Numbered from the stretch's first letter, positions 1 through 9,234 are shown. The stretch: 64,000 nt of DNA from Pseudidiomarina piscicola (GCF_902806985.1 NZ_CADCXY010000001.1:124001-188000), one strand, 5' to 3'. The notes: generated by a model not told the origin, from the sequence alone. Numbers and translations are program-made.

Positions 1-446
1 TGCAAGAGTCGATTCAGACGGCGTTAACCGTAGTTCGCAGTCGCGCGGATATGCTGGGTATTCCAGCGGACTTCCACGAGAAACGTGATTTACACGTGCA
101 CGTACCTGAAGGGGCAACACCTAAAGATGGGCCAAGTGCTGGTACTGCCATGGTAACCTCGTTGGTTTCATCGCTGACAGAAATACCGGTGCGGGCGGAC
201 GTTGCCATGACGGGTGAAATCACCTTGCGTGGTGAAGTGTTAGCCATCGGTGGCTTGAAAGAGAAACTGTTAGCGGCCCATCGCGGCGGCATTAAGCACG
301 TGTTGATTCCGAAAGACAACGAACGCGACCTCGAGGAAATCGCCGACAATGTTAAAGGTGATTTGACAATTCAGCCGGTGCAATGGATTGACGAGGTGTT
401 ACAAGTGGCCCTTGAACGTCAACCTGAGGTTAAAAACGCCAACTAA
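1..446 (+). CDS. lon: Lon ATP-dependent protease, C-terminal part (5' end outside window)
   Basis: This is the C-terminal end of the cytosolic AAA+ protease Lon, which degrades misfolded and short-lived regulatory proteins. The reading frame is open from base 3 back through the window edge, so only about the last 147 residues are present, all from the proteolytic domain. The Ser-Lys catalytic dyad is visible: the serine in PKDGPSAG and the lysine in GGLKEK. The short tail after the protease domain (ending [11 protein letters not shown]) is typical of the family. In many gammaproteobacteria lon is followed by hupB, as here. A terminator hairpin follows 10 nt after the stop, so hupB is transcribed separately. 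Identification is firm; nothing can be said about the ATPase and N-terminal domains. Confidence 0.97.
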   Translation, partial: QESIQTALTVVRSRADMLGIPADFHEKRDLHVHVPEGATPKDGPSAGTAMVTSLVSSLTEIPVRADVAMTGEITLRGEVLAIGGLKEKLLAAHRGGIKHVLIPKDNERDLEEIADNVKGDLTIQPVQWIDEVLQVALERQPEVKNAN

Positions 447-455
447 AAACGAGAA

Positions 456-500
456 AATGCGGCCTTGAAGGCCTTAACATCGCTGGAGGCCGCATTCTTT
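456..500 (+). terminator. Intrinsic terminator after lon
   Basis: A 10-bp inverted repeat (AATGCGGCCT / AGGCCGCATT) surrounds a loop of about 21 nt and is followed by a short T-rich stretch (CTTTCG). The U-tract is weak, but the position just after the lon stop fits a terminator. Confidence 0.7.
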
Positions 501-650
501 CGTCAAAAAAATTGTGAAAAAGGGTTCTCAATCGAAATTGTTGTGGTAGCCTAGAGTCAAAGTGATTGGTCAAGCATAACTAATAAAAGCTCTGGCATAC
601 CACTTTAACGACAGGGACACGTAACTGTAGTCGGAGACCTGTTGTACGGC

Positions 651-679
651 TTGAACCATATGTTCGAGCTTGTTATAAC
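651..679 (+). promoter_or_regulatory. Predicted sigma-70 promoter of hupB
   Basis: TTGAAC and TATAAC are separated by 17 bp, with a TG one base upstream of the -10 (extended -10). The predicted start lies about 65 nt before the hupB GTG. The rest of the 304-bp lon-hupB gap holds only the lon terminator and no further recognisable element. Confidence 0.6.
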
Positions 680-750
680 CTTCGCTGGACCATTCGAATT
701 GCAAATGGAACCATGCAAATCTGATAATAACAATCTAAGGGGATGATACT

Positions 751-1023
751 GTGAACAAGTCTCAGTTAGTTGACAAAATTGCAGACGGAGCAGAGATTTC
801 TAAAGCTGCTGCTGGACGTGCTCTCGACTCTTTCATCGAAGCGGTAACAGATGCTTTGAAAAAAGGTGAGCAAGTTGCACTTGTAGGTTTTGGTACATTC
901 AGTGTACGTGAGCGTTCAGCTCGCACTGGCCGTAACCCACAAACTGGTCAAACGATTCAAATCGCTGCAGCAAAAGTACCTTCTTTCAAAGCCGGTAAAG
1001 CGCTGAAAGACTCAGTAAACTAA
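751..1023 (+). CDS. hupB: DNA-binding protein HU-beta
   Basis: HU is a small dimeric nucleoid protein that bends DNA with little sequence preference. The 90-residue length is exactly that of the family. The N-terminal helix pair [12 protein letters not shown] and the DNA-embracing arm with the RTGRNPQTG motif (about residues 58-66) are intact. Translation starts at GTG, preceded by AAGGGGATGATACT, which supplies a strong ribosome-binding site; no better in-frame start exists. The gene ends only 7 nt before a tRNA-Asp and there is no terminator between them, so the two are probably co-transcribed and the mRNA 3' end is made by tRNA processing. HU-alpha versus HU-beta is decided here by the lon neighbourhood. 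Confidence 0.97.
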   Translation: MNKSQLVDKIADGAEISKAAAGRALDSFIEAVTDALKKGEQVALVGFGTFSVRERSARTGRNPQTGQTIQIAAAKVPSFKAGKALKDSVN

Positions 1024-1030
1024 TCACTGC

Positions 1031-1107
1031 GGAGCGGTAGTTCAGCTGGTTAGAATACCGGCCTGTCACGCCGGGGGTCGCGGGTTCGAATCCCGTCCGT
1101 TCCGCCA
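1031..1107 (+). tRNA. tRNA-Asp (GTC)
   Basis: A 77-nt cloverleaf with CCA encoded. The acceptor arm GGAGCGG pairs with CCGTTCC, the anticodon loop reads CTGTCAC (anticodon GTC), and the T arm carries GGGTTCGAATCCC. It begins 7 nt after the hupB stop. Confidence 0.98.
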
Positions 1108-1121
1108 GCGAATAGCGAAAG

Positions 1122-1154
1122 TAACCCGAAGCATGTCTTCGGGTTATTTTTTTT
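1122..1154 (+). terminator. Intrinsic terminator of hupB-tRNA-Asp
   Basis: A 10-bp perfect stem TAACCCGAAG / CTTCGGGTTA with a 5-nt loop is followed by eight T residues. It is the first terminator after hupB and serves both hupB and the tRNA. Confidence 0.9.
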
Positions 1155-1217
1155 CCGCGTAATGGGATAGAATAACGCGCGGTAAAAAATCGAACACTTT
1201 TTGAGGTTAATAGAATT

Positions 1218-3110
1218 ATGTTGGACAGGATTCGTGAAGGGTCACAGAGCTTTCTTGTGAAAGCTATATTAGTACTCATCGCGTTAACGTTTGCACTAGC
1301 AGGGATCGGCGGGTATATCTCGAATACTCCTGAACCATCAGTCGCTATCGTTAATGGTGAAGAGATTACCCAGACAGAGTTTGATCGTGCAGTTGAAAAT
1401 GAACGTGCACGTCAGCAACAGCAGCTCGGTGACTTCTATGAGCAACTGGCGAGAGACCCGCGCTATACGCAAAACTTGCGCAGCCGTGTTGTGAACGATC
1501 TGGTCAATCAAAAATTATTAGAGCAAGCAGCAAAAGCGCAAGGTTTGCGCGCGTCTGCGGCTCAAGTGAAAGCGGCCATTCGCGATATTTCTAGCTTTAA
1601 AGTGGCAGGTCAGTTTGACAACGAAATGTATCAAACGACCCTACGTAGCTTGGGTTATACCCCAGACGGTTTTGCCGCTTTAATTCGTCGTGACTTGGTG
1701 ACCCAACAGTATGTTCAGGGCCTTGTTGATAGCGAATTCGTGTTGCCCAGTGAAGTCGATGCCACCCAGCGTTTACTTGGCCAACTACGTAGTGGCCGAT
1801 TTGCCCAATTGGCAACCGCCGACTATCTCGATCAAGTTGAGGTGTCTGACGCACAAGTGCAGAGCTGGTATGACGATAACCTTGACCGCTTTGCTATTCC
1901 AGAGCAGGTGAAAGTTGCATATGTAATGGTCGATGCGGGGACTGTTGCCGAAGCCGTAGAAGTTAGCGACGAAGAAGTCCAAGCCTATTACGAGGGCAAC
2001 CAAAGCCGTTATTCAAAAGCACCTCAGTATCGTTTTTCACACATTTTAATTGAGTCAGGCAATGACGCTGATGCGGCCAAAGCAGAAGCTGAAGCTTTGC
2101 GTGCTGAGCTTGAAAACGGCGCTGACTTTGCTGAGCTAGCTGCACAAAGTTCCGACGATATTTTCTCGGGTGAACAAGGCGGTGATCTTGACTGGATAGA
2201 GCCCGGTACCATGGATGCCGACTTTGAAGAGGCTGCATTTGCGTTAGAAGACGTGGGAAGTATCAGCGATGTTGTGGAAAGTAGCTTTGGTTATCACATC
2301 ATCAAACTTACCGACAAGCGTCCTGGCAGTGTGACACCCTTGGCAGAGGTTCGCAGTGAAATAGTTGCGAACTTGCGCGATGAGCAGGTCAAGCAACGTT
2401 ATTACGAGCTACAGCAAGACGTTACCGAGCTTACTTTTGAGGTGCCAGATACCTTTGCACCAGTGACCGAGGACCTCGGTATTCAAGCGCGCGAAACCGA
2501 CTGGTTTAGTCGGAATGCGGCGCCAGGTGCGTTAAGTTCGCCAGTAGTCATTACAGAAGTCTTTAGTAACGACCTTATCAATGAAGGCCTGAACAGCGAC
2601 TTGATTGAAATCAGCGACACTGAGTCAGTGGTGGTACGCGTGGTTGACCACAAAGCAGCGGCAACCAAACCATTAGCTGACGTACGTGAGCAGGTTGTTG
2701 AAAATGTTCGTCTTGAACAAGCACAAGAGCTTGCGCTGCAGGCGGCCGATGAGCTACTCACCCAGGTACGTGAACAGCAATCAGTCACCGCTGTTGAGTT
2801 CACTGAACTGAGCGAGGTTTCGCGTCAAACGACCGACCACCCGCGTGCAGTGGTGCAACGGTTATTTGATATGGCTGCGCCAGCGGCAGGTCAAGTTAGC
2901 GTAGATACTGCAACCACGAGCAATGGTGACGTGGCGATTGTGGTACTTGAAGCTGTTACCGAAGGTAATGTCGATGCAGCGCGTACTGCTCAGTTACAAG
3001 AGCAATTGAAAAACAGCTACATGCAACAGTCGTATCAGGGAGTGATTGAGGCGCTGCGCGCTGATGCCGAAATCGAATTGCGACTAAACTCGAGTAACGA
3101 CGAAAGTTAA
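1218..3110 (+). CDS. ppiD: Peptidyl-prolyl cis-trans isomerase / periplasmic chaperone PpiD
   Basis: PpiD is an inner-membrane-anchored periplasmic folding factor that works near the Sec translocon on emerging outer-membrane and periplasmic proteins. The 630-residue protein has one N-terminal membrane segment (about residues 13-31) after a short cytoplasmic MLDRIREG start. A SurA-type chaperone region follows (about 36-230), then a parvulin domain (about 266-367, beginning YRFSHILIE and ending FGYHIIKL), and a second chaperone-like C-terminal region. Length and order match E. coli PpiD (623 residues). The ATG has GAGG 11 nt upstream. hupB-ppiD adjacency is conserved in gammaproteobacteria. 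The preceding terminator implies its own promoter, for which a TAGAAT -10-like hexamer near 1168 is only a weak candidate. Confidence 0.95.
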   Translation: MLDRIREGSQSFLVKAILVLIALTFALAGIGGYISNTPEPSVAIVNGEEITQTEFDRAVENERARQQQQLGDFYEQLARDPRYTQNLRSRVVNDLVNQKLLEQAAKAQGLRASAAQVKAAIRDISSFKVAGQFDNEMYQTTLRSLGYTPDGFAALIRRDLVTQQYVQGLVDSEFVLPSEVDATQRLLGQLRSGRFAQLATADYLDQVEVSDAQVQSWYDDNLDRFAIPEQVKVAYVMVDAGTVAEAVEVSDEEVQAYYEGNQSRYSKAPQYRFSHILIESGNDADAAKAEAEALRAELENGADFAELAAQSSDDIFSGEQGGDLDWIEPGTMDADFEEAAFALEDVGSISDVVESSFGYHIIKLTDKRPGSVTPLAEVRSEIVANLRDEQVKQRYYELQQDVTELTFEVPDTFAPVTEDLGIQARETDWFSRNAAPGALSSPVVITEVFSNDLINEGLNSDLIEISDTESVVVRVVDHKAAATKPLADVREQVVENVRLEQAQELALQAADELLTQVREQQSVTAVEFTELSEVSRQTTDHPRAVVQRLFDMAAPAAGQVSVDTATTSNGDVAIVVLEAVTEGNVDAARTAQLQEQLKNSYMQQSYQGVIEALRADAEIELRLNSSNDES

Positions 3111-3136
3111 CAGCTGGTTCGTTAGCGATAACCGAA

Positions 3137-3169
3137 AGCGCACACTGTCAGCAGTGTGCGCTTTTTTTT
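3137..3169 (+). terminator. Terminator between convergent ppiD and batD
   Basis: An 11-bp perfect stem AGCGCACACTG / CAGTGTGCGCT with a 4-nt loop is followed by eight T on the plus strand. It lies in the 60-bp gap between the two convergent genes. Only the plus side has a clear U-tract. Confidence 0.92.
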
Positions 3170-3170
3170 G

Positions 3171-4991
3171 TTAGCGAGGATACAGATCGGGTAATACTGA
3201 ACCGGTTTCTTGTTGGCGCTGCTCAGCCGCCTTTAGCGCCGCCTGAAAAGCTCGCCAAAGGGCTTTCCCTTCGTGCCAGTTAGCGCTGCCTGCGGCAAAA
3301 CGACAGCGCTGCAGGTGTTCGATTTGACTTCGTAAGGGGGCATGGTCAAGTTCGTCGGCAACGCCGCTTAGCTCGGCGCTGGTGCGACCTGCGTAGTGTC
3401 TTGCCCAACGTTTGAGCAGTAACTCTACCGCCGCCGCATCGTTGCGCGTACAAGCATGCTTTAACGCCTTGAGATGTTGCTGGTAATTGTCGGATGTTGC
3501 GTTTGTGGCGCTAGCGGACGAGTTAGCGCGTTGTTTACGCCGTGCCAGGTAGCCAACAGCGAGCAGTGTCAGTAACCACAGAAGTGCGAATAGCAGCGTT
3601 AGCAACTGCCACAGCTGTACCTGTTGGTACCATACCGTACTAGCTGCCACTGGGGTCTCCTCGACCTCAGTAGAGGTAGCTGCATTGGTTGGCGTCGATG
3701 TCTCTGCTGCGTTCGTTACCGGCTGGCTAGACTGTGGCGAATCAACGCCAGTGCCCCCGGCTTTGGCGATGATGGCAAACTGCTGAGCGGGTGCGGTGGC
3801 ATTGTCCTGTTGGCGCAATTGCGTGTTAAACCACGGCAATGTTAATTCGGGCAGCCGCAATTCACCGGCTTGATGCGGAATCACCGCCACGCGCACGGTC
3901 TGCTGCGAAATCAAACGGCCATTACGTTGATTAGCACTAGACTCGGGCGCTTCTGGGTAGATACTTGCGCCTGGAATGGCGAGTTGGGCGACCAGCTCGT
4001 CGAGACGTGGCAATTGATCGGGAAGTGGACCTATCGCTGATAACCGATAGGTCAGGTTAATCGGTTCACCTTGACTAAATTGTTGTTCTTCGGTGTCTTG
4101 AGGAGCGCTCTCGCTACCCACACTTACCGACAGCGTGACCAGCTCGGCGGGCAGCCAATCGTGCCCCGTAGGCCAGCTAGGCGGAATAGGTTGCACCCTA
4201 AGTGGTAGATCTTCGGCTGCGGTAGTGATCGACTCCGTGGACGAGAACGTGGGAAATAACGTGCGTTTGCTTTTTACGTTAATTTGTCCCTGAAACAACG
4301 GCCCCTGAATCACTTGTTCACCTGAGCGTTGCGGGATCACGACGAAATCGCGAGAAAAAACTTGGAATTTACGGCCATTGATAATTTCGCTGGTTTCCGA
4401 ATCGCGGCCAACTTGCCGGATATCTGCTTGCTCCAACTTAGGCGGAATGATGTTACCACTGTGCAGGTTTGCCGCGAGATAGAGTTTTGCGGTTAGTTGC
4501 ACCTGTTCTTGCACATAAACTTGGTCACGGTTGAGTTCAACCTTGATAAAAGCTTTACGCTGATCAAGCAATTTATCACTCTGTTCGGCAGCAACGACTT
4601 CGAGGTTTAAACTATTACTCTGCACATCGAGCAAGTGAACCGGGCCAATGGCATAGTCACCGGCGTCAGCGGGGGCTCGCACAATGGTATTGAAAGTCGT
4701 TTGTTCGGTCGTGACACCATTAATGATTTGGGTATTACGACTACTTGAACTGCCTAACACCTCAAATTCTTGGAGGGCTTGCTGGGGCTGCCATAGGGTG
4801 TCACTCACTAACTGATTCACGGTCAAAGTTAGAATAAAGGTGTCGTTCGCCACAATTGGGTTTTTATCAACACTTATGGCAACTTCAGTGCTGTTACTTG
4901 ACTGTGCGGCACTGGCGGGTAGCCAGGTCACTAAAGCAACCAAGAGCAGTGTGTTAAGTAACGAGTAAAACTTTGCGCGATACACTACCAC
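3171..4991 (-). CDS. batD: BatD family protein (oxygen-tolerance/Bat operon)
   Basis: The 606-residue protein has a Sec signal peptide (about residues 8-29, cleavage after ASA) and a large periplasmic region built of immunoglobulin-like beta domains (VDKNPIVANDTFILTLTV and later repeats). One membrane helix lies at about 459-482, followed by a basic cytoplasmic tail. This is the standard BatD layout. The family accompanies MoxR ATPases and VWA proteins; its biochemical role is not established, with membrane-complex assembly or envelope stress proposed. It is the last gene of the minus-strand operon and overlaps the batB-batC fusion by 7 nt. Start is GTG with GGAG about 10 nt upstream inside the preceding gene. 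A low-complexity Ser/Thr/Ala stretch (about 415-450) precedes the membrane helix. Confidence 0.85.
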   Translation of the reverse strand: MVVYRAKFYSLLNTLLLVALVTWLPASAAQSSNSTEVAISVDKNPIVANDTFILTLTVNQLVSDTLWQPQQALQEFEVLGSSSSRNTQIINGVTTEQTTFNTIVRAPADAGDYAIGPVHLLDVQSNSLNLEVVAAEQSDKLLDQRKAFIKVELNRDQVYVQEQVQLTAKLYLAANLHSGNIIPPKLEQADIRQVGRDSETSEIINGRKFQVFSRDFVVIPQRSGEQVIQGPLFQGQINVKSKRTLFPTFSSTESITTAAEDLPLRVQPIPPSWPTGHDWLPAELVTLSVSVGSESAPQDTEEQQFSQGEPINLTYRLSAIGPLPDQLPRLDELVAQLAIPGASIYPEAPESSANQRNGRLISQQTVRVAVIPHQAGELRLPELTLPWFNTQLRQQDNATAPAQQFAIIAKAGGTGVDSPQSSQPVTNAAETSTPTNAATSTEVEETPVAASTVWYQQVQLWQLLTLLFALLWLLTLLAVGYLARRKQRANSSASATNATSDNYQQHLKALKHACTRNDAAAVELLLKRWARHYAGRTSAELSGVADELDHAPLRSQIEHLQRCRFAAGSANWHEGKALWRAFQAALKAAEQRQQETGSVLPDLYPR

Positions 4992-6796
4992 TGTTTTTGA
5001 ACTCCTTGCGGCGGACGTTGTTGGGTACGACGTTTTTTGGTTTCTTCAAGCATTTTTCGTTGCAGCAAAAAGGCTGGGTTGTCGTCGATTCGGTTCAGCC
5101 ATTGTTCCATTTGCTGGCGTTGTTCTTCACTGAGCTGCTCGGCCGAGGGGCCTTGTGCCGACGGCGGTGTTTCGCTGTCCGGCTGCTCAGCGGGCTGCTT
5201 GGACTCTTGCGGCTGCGGCTTTTGACCTTGTTGCGGGTCTTGGCTCTCAGACTCGGGCGGTGATGAAGTGTCACCGGGCTCAGCCGATGATTCAGTGCCG
5301 GCCGCATCACCATCGTTAGGCTCGCCATCACCATCCTGCTGTTGTTGCTGCTGGCCGTCGCCTTGTTGCTGTTGCTGCTGTTGACGTTGCTGTTCTGCTT
5401 GTCGTTCGGCTAATGCTAAGTTTTCTTGCGCCTGAGTAAAGTCCGGGTCGCGATTGAGTGCTTCGGCGTAAGCATTGGCTGCTTCATCATAGCGTTCTAA
5501 CTGCATCAGGCTATTGCCTTGGTTATAGTAACCTTGCGCATTATCCACCTGGGAAAAGTCGGTCAGCGCTTGTTCGTAGCGGCCTGCTCGATAGTTTGCC
5601 GTGCCTCGTTGCCAGGCATCTTCGGCAATTTCTGCGGCGCGCTGATAGTCTTCGTTTTTCAGGGCTTGATCCGTTTGCTGATAGGGCGTTTGCCACAATT
5701 GCTCGTGCCAAGCGAGCCCATCGTTGTCAGTTTGTGCGGCGGCAGGTGCACTTATGAACAAAGGAACGGCGCTGGTGACACTGAATAAGATGAGCAATAG
5801 GCTGCCGCGGCGAATCATCGGCAGCAATAACAAGATGCCAGCTATAATCAACCAAGGCCCAAGGTCATACCAAGCATCACCGCGTTGGTCATCGCGTTCT
5901 TTACCATCGCGCGAAAGCGGGTCCATAGCGGCCAGGTAAGCAATATCTTGAGGGTCTTGTCGTAGCTTGCTAAAGCGTCCATTGCTTAGTTCTGCGAGCT
6001 GCTCAAGCCGAGTTGGAGTAAGTCGAGGGATAACTACATCGCCCGCATTGTTGCGCAACAACTTGCCCGTTTCCAGCTCAATAGGGGCTCCTTGTTCGGT
6101 TCCCACCGCAAGCACGGCCAGACGATGCGGGTGATTACGCACGAAGCGCGTGAGCTCTTGTTGATCGCGGGTGTCTATGCCATCGGTGAACCAGTAAATA
6201 TCACCCTGCGGATAACCGGCTTCGCGTAACAGTCGGTCAGCGAGATTAAGAGCGCTAATGGGATCACTGCCGGGACTTGGCATAATCTCTGGACTCAATG
6301 CGCGAATAAGGTTGCCAAGACTGCTGGCATCCGCGGTCAGTGGGCTAATTACAAAGGCATCACCGGCGTAGGCAATTAGGCCGGTATCGCCGTCAAGGTG
6401 TTCACTCGCTAATTGCATGGCCTTGTAGCGCAGTTGGGTCAGCCGATTGGGGGCGACGTCGGTCGCGCGCATCGACAGCGACATATCTAATACCACGACT
6501 TGACCAGCGTCGAGCTGATACACCGGTTGCGGTATCCGTTGCCAGGTTGGCCCGGCACTGCCTAAGGCGAACAGCAGAAGTGCTAATGGTAAAGCCCAGT
6601 AACGCGTAGCCGATTGCTTATCGGGTGCAGACGTGACGAGTAACGACGCCAAGTGGGGAGCAATAACACTATGCCAGCCACGACTGTTACGCCGCGAGCG
6701 CCAACTAAGCCAGATCAAAAGCATGATAGGTAGCACGCTGAGTAGCCACCAAGGCCGGAGAAAATGGAATTGGCTTAACACTTGCTCAATTTGCAT
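4985..6796 (-). CDS. BatB-BatC fusion: VWA domain plus TPR protein
   Basis: The 603-residue membrane protein combines two Bat proteins that are separate genes in some bacteria. Residues 13-32 and 66-83 are membrane helices. A von Willebrand A domain follows, with the metal-binding MIDAS signature DMSLS at 104-108 and the later D of WFTDGID. Two more hydrophobic segments lie at about 313-350. A TPR block (about 388-462) follows, then a Gln-rich and Asp/Glu/Pro-rich low-complexity stretch (about 463-555) and a short helical C-terminus. By family analogy the VWA part binds a partner in a Mg-dependent way and may be remodelled by the MoxR ATPase; the function is not proven. It overlaps batA by 11 nt and batD by 7 nt, so the three are probably translationally coupled. 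Confidence 0.85.
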   Translation of the reverse strand: MQIEQVLSQFHFLRPWWLLSVLPIMLLIWLSWRSRRNSRGWHSVIAPHLASLLVTSAPDKQSATRYWALPLALLLFALGSAGPTWQRIPQPVYQLDAGQVVVLDMSLSMRATDVAPNRLTQLRYKAMQLASEHLDGDTGLIAYAGDAFVISPLTADASSLGNLIRALSPEIMPSPGSDPISALNLADRLLREAGYPQGDIYWFTDGIDTRDQQELTRFVRNHPHRLAVLAVGTEQGAPIELETGKLLRNNAGDVVIPRLTPTRLEQLAELSNGRFSKLRQDPQDIAYLAAMDPLSRDGKERDDQRGDAWYDLGPWLIIAGILLLLPMIRRGSLLLILFSVTSAVPLFISAPAAAQTDNDGLAWHEQLWQTPYQQTDQALKNEDYQRAAEIAEDAWQRGTANYRAGRYEQALTDFSQVDNAQGYYNQGNSLMQLERYDEAANAYAEALNRDPDFTQAQENLALAERQAEQQRQQQQQQQGDGQQQQQQDGDGEPNDGDAAGTESSAEPGDTSSPPESESQDPQQGQKPQPQESKQPAEQPDSETPPSAQGPSAEQLSEEQRQQMEQWLNRIDDNPAFLLQRKMLEETKKRRTQQRPPQGVQKQW

Positions 6797-7781
6797 GGTT
6801 GAGCCTCCGCAGCGATGCCAACTGTTGGCTTAACCTTAAAACTAAAAGAAGTACGAGAGCGGCACCTGCTGGCCAATAAAACAATTCCGTTTGTGGGCGC
6901 CGAAGCTGTTCGTCACCGGCAACGGGTTCATAGGCGTCTAAGGTTTGATAAATACGCTCAAGCTCTTCGGTACTGCGCGCTCGAAAATATTCGCCGCCGG
7001 TGGTTTCAGCCAATCGACGTAACATGCCTTCATCAAGGTCGCGGCTAGGGTTCACCTTGCGCTTGCCAAAAAAGCTATCGACGATAACTTCTTCCGCGCC
7101 GACGCCAATTGCGTACACCTTGATGCCATAATACACAGCGAGCCGGCGCGCCTGCTCTGGTGATACGTCGCCTGCGGTGTTCTGACCGTCGGTTAACAGG
7201 ATTAGTATTTTATTGCTTTGCTCGTTATCGCGAAAGCGTTTTACTGCCAAAGCCACGGCGTCACCAATGGCGGTACGTTCGCCAATCAAGCGTAATTGCG
7301 CTTCGTCTAACAACTGTTCGACACTGGTAAGGTCGTAAGTAATAGGCGACTGAACATAAGCGGTGTCGGCGAAGAGGATTAGGCCGAGCTTATCGCCCTG
7401 ACGGCGGGCGATAAAGTCACTGACTACATGCTTGACCATATCAAGACGATTGGTCTCATAACCCTCAAGCTGCATATCGGCAATTTCCATACTGCCGGAA
7501 AGGTCGACCGCTAGCATCATCTCCCGAGCTTCACTGCGTATCTGTACGGGCTCGCCAAGCCATTGGGGGCGACACGCGGCAATGATCAATAAGCTCCAAA
7601 GAAGCAACGCAAACAACCTTAGCCAACGTCGCTTCGGCGATGACGGCAGGTTGCTATGGGTGGGTTCTAAGTGAGCCACCTTTAAGGTTGAGTAGTGTGG
7701 TGGCTGCGGCCGTCGTAGCCACCAGAGTAAAGGCGCCAGGAACCAAGCCAGCGCTAACCAAGGCCAAGCAAAGTGAATCAT
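6786..7781 (-). CDS. batA: BatA-like VWA domain membrane protein
   Basis: A von Willebrand A protein of 331 residues. Membrane helices lie at about 6-22 and 56-70 and near the C-terminus (about 300-320), enclosing a VWA domain with an intact MIDAS motif DLSGS at 93-97 and TDGQNT further on. An in-frame start 57 nt upstream was rejected. The chosen ATG overlaps the preceding stop as ATGA and has GAGG 7 nt upstream, and the extra 19 residues would lie inside the neighbouring gene. Its VWA domain faces the periplasm or cytoplasm depending on topology, which the sequence alone does not fix. It belongs to the moxR-bat operon and probably pairs with the BatB half of the next gene. Confidence 0.87.
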   Translation of the reverse strand: MIHFAWPWLALAWFLAPLLWWLRRPQPPHYSTLKVAHLEPTHSNLPSSPKRRWLRLFALLLWSLLIIAACRPQWLGEPVQIRSEAREMMLAVDLSGSMEIADMQLEGYETNRLDMVKHVVSDFIARRQGDKLGLILFADTAYVQSPITYDLTSVEQLLDEAQLRLIGERTAIGDAVALAVKRFRDNEQSNKILILLTDGQNTAGDVSPEQARRLAVYYGIKVYAIGVGAEEVIVDSFFGKRKVNPSRDLDEGMLRRLAETTGGEYFRARSTEELERIYQTLDAYEPVAGDEQLRRPQTELFYWPAGAALVLLLVLRLSQQLASLRRLNHAN

Positions 7782-8275
7782 CGATTGGCCTCGCTGGAAA
7801 GTTGTCGCTGCTTTGGTGGCAGCGCACGTTTTAACCACAATCGAGCAAATTGGTAATAGCGTTGCTGCAATGCATCAAGTTCACTCGTGTGCGGCTGATA
7901 GGCCGCTTGTTCGACGCTTGTGAGTAACTCAGCGAAGTCTGCCGCGTTCCGCGTCGCCAACTGTTGCAGTAAGAACGTACGCCACGAGCTGCCCGTTAAA
8001 CCCGCCATTTGGCTGCTAGGGAAATAGCCTAAGCACGCTTGCTTGAGCACCAAAGTGGTTGTATTCAGTGGCAGGCGTGGTGAGAGTTGCCTTAGGGCCG
8101 CGCGCCGCACGCGCCGCAGACGATAGCGCCTTACCAGCCACCAGGTGAGCAGAGTTATGATAAGCAGGACCGCGCCGGCGACTATGTACCACCCCGCTGC
8201 CAAGGGCCACCAATGGGCTGCCGGTGGCGCTACAATATCGTGCAGTTGCTCGAGTTGTGACGAGGTGTCGATCAT
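7778..8275 (-). CDS. DUF4381 family membrane protein
   Basis: A 165-residue protein with a single strong membrane helix (about residues 25-49) followed by a very Arg-rich cytoplasmic stretch (RRYRLRRVRRAALRQL) and a helical C-terminal domain. This matches the DUF4381 family commonly found between DUF58 and batA genes. It has no known activity; a linker between membrane VWA proteins and the cytosolic DUF58/MoxR pair is an inference from position. The ATG chosen overlaps the upstream stop as ATGA with GAGGTG 5 nt before it, so a start 18 nt further upstream is not needed. The downstream batA is coupled the same way. Confidence 0.8.
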   Translation of the reverse strand: MIDTSSQLEQLHDIVAPPAAHWWPLAAGWYIVAGAVLLIITLLTWWLVRRYRLRRVRRAALRQLSPRLPLNTTTLVLKQACLGYFPSSQMAGLTGSSWRTFLLQQLATRNAADFAELLTSVEQAAYQPHTSELDALQQRYYQFARLWLKRALPPKQRQLSSEANR

Positions 8276-9234
8276 CGCATCACCTCGGGCCATTGCTGTT
8301 CGATACTTTGTGCGGCACTAAACGGGTATAAGTTAAGGTTCAACTGCTGTAGTTCCTGCATGAAGTGCTGTTGATGCGCCGCTGCGTGCTGTTGGTAAAG
8401 CTGTCGCGCTGTGCCATCACCGGCGGCAAACTGCCAGTCGTTGGTGCCGTCGCTGAGCGCAACGTTTTGCTGTTGTAACTGCTCGGGTAGGCGCGCCTCA
8501 AGTGGATCGGAACATTGAATGATCTGCAAGGAACAGTGGCGCTGCAACGCCTGTAACAGGCGCGAGGTAGACTCATTGTAATACGCAAAGTCGCTGATCA
8601 CATGAATGATTGAGCCGGGCTTTGCCACATGTTGCGTGCGTCGCAGTAGGTCGTCCAACACATTAAGTGAGGTCTCGGTCGAGGCTTGCTGTTGCCAGGC
8701 GGATAAACTTTCGTTTTGCAGCTCTACCAGTTGCTGCACAATACGCATGACCCCATGCTGGCGCCCTTGGGGCCGAACTTCGATGTGCCGAGTAGGGTGG
8801 CCAATCACCGCACCGACGCGGTCACCGCGCTGTGCTGCGAGCCAGGCCATTGCCGCCGCAATATGACATGATTGCACGCTTTTAAGCAATAACTCGCTGC
8901 CCAAGTGCATCCCATAGGAGAGGTCGACGACAAATAACACTGGACGTTCTCGCTCTTCGCGAAATAACTTGGTGTGCGCCGTGCCTGTACGAGCGGTGAC
9001 GCGCCAATCGATGGCACGCACATCATCTCCGGCCTGATAATGCCGTACTTCATCAAATTCCATCCCGCGGCCACGGGTTTTACTCAACAGCGCACCGCTT
9101 TGAGACTTTGGTGGGTGCAGCCGGCGATGACGCGCAAAAGCTCCCACTTTACTGCGATAATACATCAGCTCTGCGGCGCCGACGCTACGGCCGTTGCTTT
9201 GCCACTGTTTGAGCCACTCTTGCGCATCTATCAT
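8272..9234 (-). CDS. DUF58 domain protein (VWA-like), Bat operon
   Basis: A 320-residue soluble protein without signal peptide or membrane helix. The DUF58 signature is clear at about residues 56-97: RGMEFDEVRHYQAGDDVRAI followed by DW, then a KLFREERERPV block. A degenerate VWA metal motif, DLSYGM, follows at about 104-109. DUF58 proteins almost always accompany MoxR ATPases and are thought to be partner or adaptor proteins; no enzymatic role is known. The gene starts 38 nt after moxR and overlaps DUF4381 by 4 nt (ATGA). The Shine-Dalgarno is poor, suggesting its translation may depend on upstream moxR translation. Confidence 0.87.
   Translation of the reverse strand: MIDAQEWLKQWQSNGRSVGAAELMYYRSKVGAFARHRRLHPPKSQSGALLSKTRGRGMEFDEVRHYQAGDDVRAIDWRVTARTGTAHTKLFREERERPVLFVVDLSYGMHLGSELLLKSVQSCHIAAAMAWLAAQRGDRVGAVIGHPTRHIEVRPQGRQHGVMRIVQQLVELQNESLSAWQQQASTETSLNVLDDLLRRTQHVAKPGSIIHVISDFAYYNESTSRLLQALQRHCSLQIIQCSDPLEARLPEQLQQQNVALSDGTNDWQFAAGDGTARQLYQQHAAAHQQHFMQELQQLNLNLYPFSAAQSIEQQWPEVMR

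Noticed and set aside
986-1279. Minus-strand open frame spanning tRNA-Asp and the start of ppiD
   Set aside because: It crosses a tRNA and terminator on the other strand; its AERTGFEPATPGVTGR-like stretch is the usual spurious translation of a tRNA.
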